NCBI RefSeq assembly: GCF_002483235.1 | Contig: NZ_DLHN01000029.1 | Location: 108,070 to 172,069, forward strand | DNA: 64,000 bases | Source of the DNA: Pedobacter glucosidilyticus | Lineage (GTDB): Bacteria; Bacteroidota; Bacteroidia; Sphingobacteriales; Sphingobacteriaceae | Reading direction: 5' to 3' | Shown here: piece after piece, positions 62,600-64,000 of the stretch | Position numbering within the stretch: position 1 is the first letter of the stretch | Layout of the letters: each line of letters starts with the position of its first letter | Program-made: the position numbers and the translations under genes | The notes under the pieces: model-generated | What the model was told of the DNA's origin: nothing | Seen by the model: only the letters and a program-made list of their open reading frames with translations | Databases searched by the model: none

Positions 62600-63152
62600 C
62601 TTCAAGAGCCGGCGGGGCCCATTACTTTTTAGAGGAAAAAAATAATCAAAACCCTTGATCAATCCCACAGGAGCCTTTGTCGCACATCCCTTACCCACAC
62701 TCAAAAACAATTGGCGCTTATTTTTGCTCATTTATGTTTTATGAAAGTTTTTACAAACTCGAACGCAAAACCGCATGCGCTATAGGCTTTATTTAAGTAA
62801 AAAGTCAAAAGTATAAAGTAAAAAGATGCCTAAATAGTGGATAGTTTATACTTATTACTTAATAACGGATATTTAGTACTTATAACCTAATCAAATTTTA
62901 ACTAATGAACTAATTGTTGCTCATGCGCTTCGGGATAGTCTGTTTTTTATGAATGGTTGTTCCTTTCTGGAAGTGTAAAGTATTGATTAGAAAGACTTAA
63001 AAAGTTTAAAATCAAAAGTAAAAATTAAAAAGCCCTAAAGAGCAGATATTTAGGAGCTTTCAATAATGCTAAATCCAAACTTTCCGAAGAACGAAAGACG
63101 GCCTATAAAGATTTGGAAGTGTAGGCAAATAAATCTTTTGCAAAAACTTTCA
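62600..63152. repeat. Non-coding module, copy 1
   Basis: This copy holds, in order: a GCCGGCG-flanked hairpin (62621-62646), a 74-bp block (62656-62729), a 36-bp block (62754-62789), a block beginning TTGCTCATGCGCTTCGGGAT (62917-62974), a CCCTAAAGAG block (63033-63057) and a CTTTCCGAAGAACGAAAGAC block (63080-63106). All recur in the same order in copy 2. Unrelated AT-rich filler separates the blocks. No protein is credible; frames across it are broken and use different parts of the repeats. Confidence 0.8.
62621..62646. repeat. Hairpin of copy 1, covarying with copy 2
   Basis: ATTACTTTTT pairs with AAAAAATAAT around AGAGGA with one mismatch. At the matching place in copy 2 (63481-63506) the arms are GTTCCTTTTG and CAAAAGGAAC. 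Three base pairs differ but stay paired, so the stem is conserved while the sequence is not. Confidence 0.75.
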
Positions 63153-63264
63153 TTATGCACTGGCGGGAAACAATCCGACGGGTGTTGTAGAAGCTTTCAA
63201 TATTCAAAACCATTCACACCACTCAGGATTGTGGTTAAAGATTTATTTAGACGAAACAACAAAT

Positions 63265-63340
63265 ATTCATCAGCCTTGATTTTTTGTTCACTTTTTTATC
63301 AAGAAAAAAGTGAATAGGGTTGGCCGCCTATGAGGCCGGA
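63265..63340. repeat. Related hairpin element in inverted orientation
   Basis: TTCACTTTTTT (63287-63297) pairs with AAAAAAGTGAA (63304-63314). It is followed by GGTTGGCCGCCTATGAGGCC. The reverse complement of the copy 1 and copy 2 hairpin regions has the same layout (CTTGAT, hairpin, GG, then a GCCG-rich tail). It therefore looks like a third, inverted member of the same hairpin family. Confidence 0.6.
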
Positions 63341-63459
63341 AAGCCTTGTGTGAAAATGCCATTACAGCAAAGGAAAAAGCTACTATCCAGCTAGACTTAG
63401 GAAGCCTTGAGCGCATTAGCTAATTAGTTCATAATATCTTTAATAATAATAATTATCCG

Positions 63460-63940
63460 CCTCTATCGCCGGCGAGGCTCGTTCCTTTTGAGGGACCAAA
63501 AGGAACCAAAAGTCCTGATCAATCCCACAGGAGCCTTTGTCGCACATCCCTTACCCACACTCAAAAACAATTAGCGCTTATTTTTGCTCGGTTGTGGTTT
63601 ATGAATGTTTACACAAACTCGAACGCAAAACCGCATGCGCTATAGGCTTGATTGTGCAAGATTTTTTAATTTCTGCTCCTGTTTTTTCGTCTTTCCGGCT
63701 CTGGGGGATTGCTCATGCACTTCGGGATAGTCTGTTTTTTATGAATGTTTGTTCCTTTCTGGAAGTAGAAAGTAAAAAGAACCTAAGGAGCGGAGATTTG
63801 AATAGTATAAAGTATAAAGACCCTAAAGAGCGGATATTTAGGAGCTGCCTTTAAAAATCAATCCATCTTTCCGAAGAACGAAAGACGGCCTATGAAGATT
63901 TGACAGGAAAGACCCATAAATCTTTTGCATAAACTTTCAT
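63460..63940. repeat. Non-coding module, copy 2
   Basis: Blocks match copy 1 in order: hairpin (63481-63506), 74-bp block (63516-63589, one mismatch), 36-bp block (63614-63649, identical), TTGCTCATGC block (63709-63765), CCCTAAAGAG block (63821-63845) and CTTTCCGAAGAACGAAAGAC block (63867-63892). Offsets to copy 1 fall from 860 to 787 bp, so small deletions separate the blocks. The module continues toward the right window edge. Confidence 0.8.
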
Positions 63941-64000
63941 AAAACACTACCGGAAAGCAAACGGAAGAAGTGTTGCAAATGCTTTCAACAAAGCACAAAC

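Noticed and set aside
62438..62731. Minus-strand frame of 97 codons
   Set aside because: Its C-terminal part is the translation of the 21-bp tandem repeat and its N-terminal part falls in the duplicated 74-bp block; no family match and no promoter.
63066..63317. Plus-strand frame of 83 codons
   Set aside because: It runs through repeat blocks and ends in the inverted hairpin; the matching block in copy 2 is not kept in frame.
63537..63854. Plus-strand frame of 105 codons
   Set aside because: It covers repeat blocks also present in copy 1, where the same frame is not open, so coding is not conserved.
62400..64000. Insertion sequence
   Set aside because: No transposase, no target-site duplication and no outer inverted repeats could be seen; only short hairpins and block repeats.
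1..64000. tRNA, rRNA, tmRNA or other known RNA genes
   Set aside because: Reading the intergenic gaps on both strands showed no cloverleaf with TTCRA loop or rRNA sequence.

Overview
The window reads as chromosomal DNA of a Bacteroidetes bacterium, most likely a Sphingobacteriaceae member close to Pedobacter. Support: low GC; a T9SS type A sorting domain; the Bacteroidetes-type -7 promoter box (TAnnTTTG) upstream of many starts; a TonB-linked barrel protein with a carboxypeptidase-regulatory-like N-terminus; IPExxxVDY, DUF2452, DUF6600 and CsbD-like proteins; and the acpP-fabF-rnc order. Most of the window is core chromosome. I see no rRNA, tRNA, CRISPR array, transposase or prophage.

Layout. 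1-2.6 kb: start of a large secreted repeat protein (runs off the left edge), divergent from an AraC-type regulator, with a 21-bp-phased direct repeat between them. 2.6-5.6 kb: small lipoprotein, pyk and IPExxxVDY gene; a 73-bp tail of pyk is duplicated beyond the lipoprotein gene. 5.7-9.1 kb: acpP, fabF, rnc, metA. 9.1-11.4 kb: three small lipoproteins and a secreted carboxypeptidase-regulatory-like protein. 11.5-15.7 kb: yicC, gmk, nadD, a RelE/ParE-type toxin-antitoxin pair, miaE, an oxidoreductase. 16.1-22.0 kb: a compact four-gene operon of secreted repeat proteins (T9SS cargo, 1113-aa fibre with a 26-residue repeat, SUMF1/lectin-fold protein, 27-residue-repeat protein), my best candidate for an undescribed surface system. 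22.1-36 kb: housekeeping and envelope genes (RsmI-like methylase, DUF6600, OmpA lipoprotein, RlmI-like methylase, alcohol dehydrogenase, anmK, porin, CsbD, a large barrel protein). 36-46.8 kb: ABC exporter, MFS, recG, EamA, ridA, a 47-aa membrane protein, a major OmpA protein, aminopeptidase P, meaB. 46.8-57.5 kb: polysaccharide cluster with an O-antigen ligase-like protein, five GT2 glycosyltransferases, FkbM methyltransferase, MsbA-like exporter, GT-B-like protein and a GT11 fucosyltransferase. 57.5-62.4 kb: rimP-nusA-infB on the minus strand behind a leader hairpin. 62.4-64 kb: 1.6 kb without a credible gene, built from short tandem repeats and an imperfectly duplicated module of about 0.8 kb whose hairpins show compensatory changes.

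How it fits together (inference): the cluster at 46.8-57.5 kb probably builds and exports a fucosylated surface glycan. The T9SS cargo and fibre proteins are secreted, and T9SS type A cargo is generally anchored to an LPS-type glycan, so the two regions may meet at the cell surface. Start codons were moved inward from the longest ORF where a promoter box, signal peptide or family alignment required it (yicC, ompA lipoprotein, RlmI-like, csbD, ridA, last GT2, rimP, NAD-dependent epimerase).
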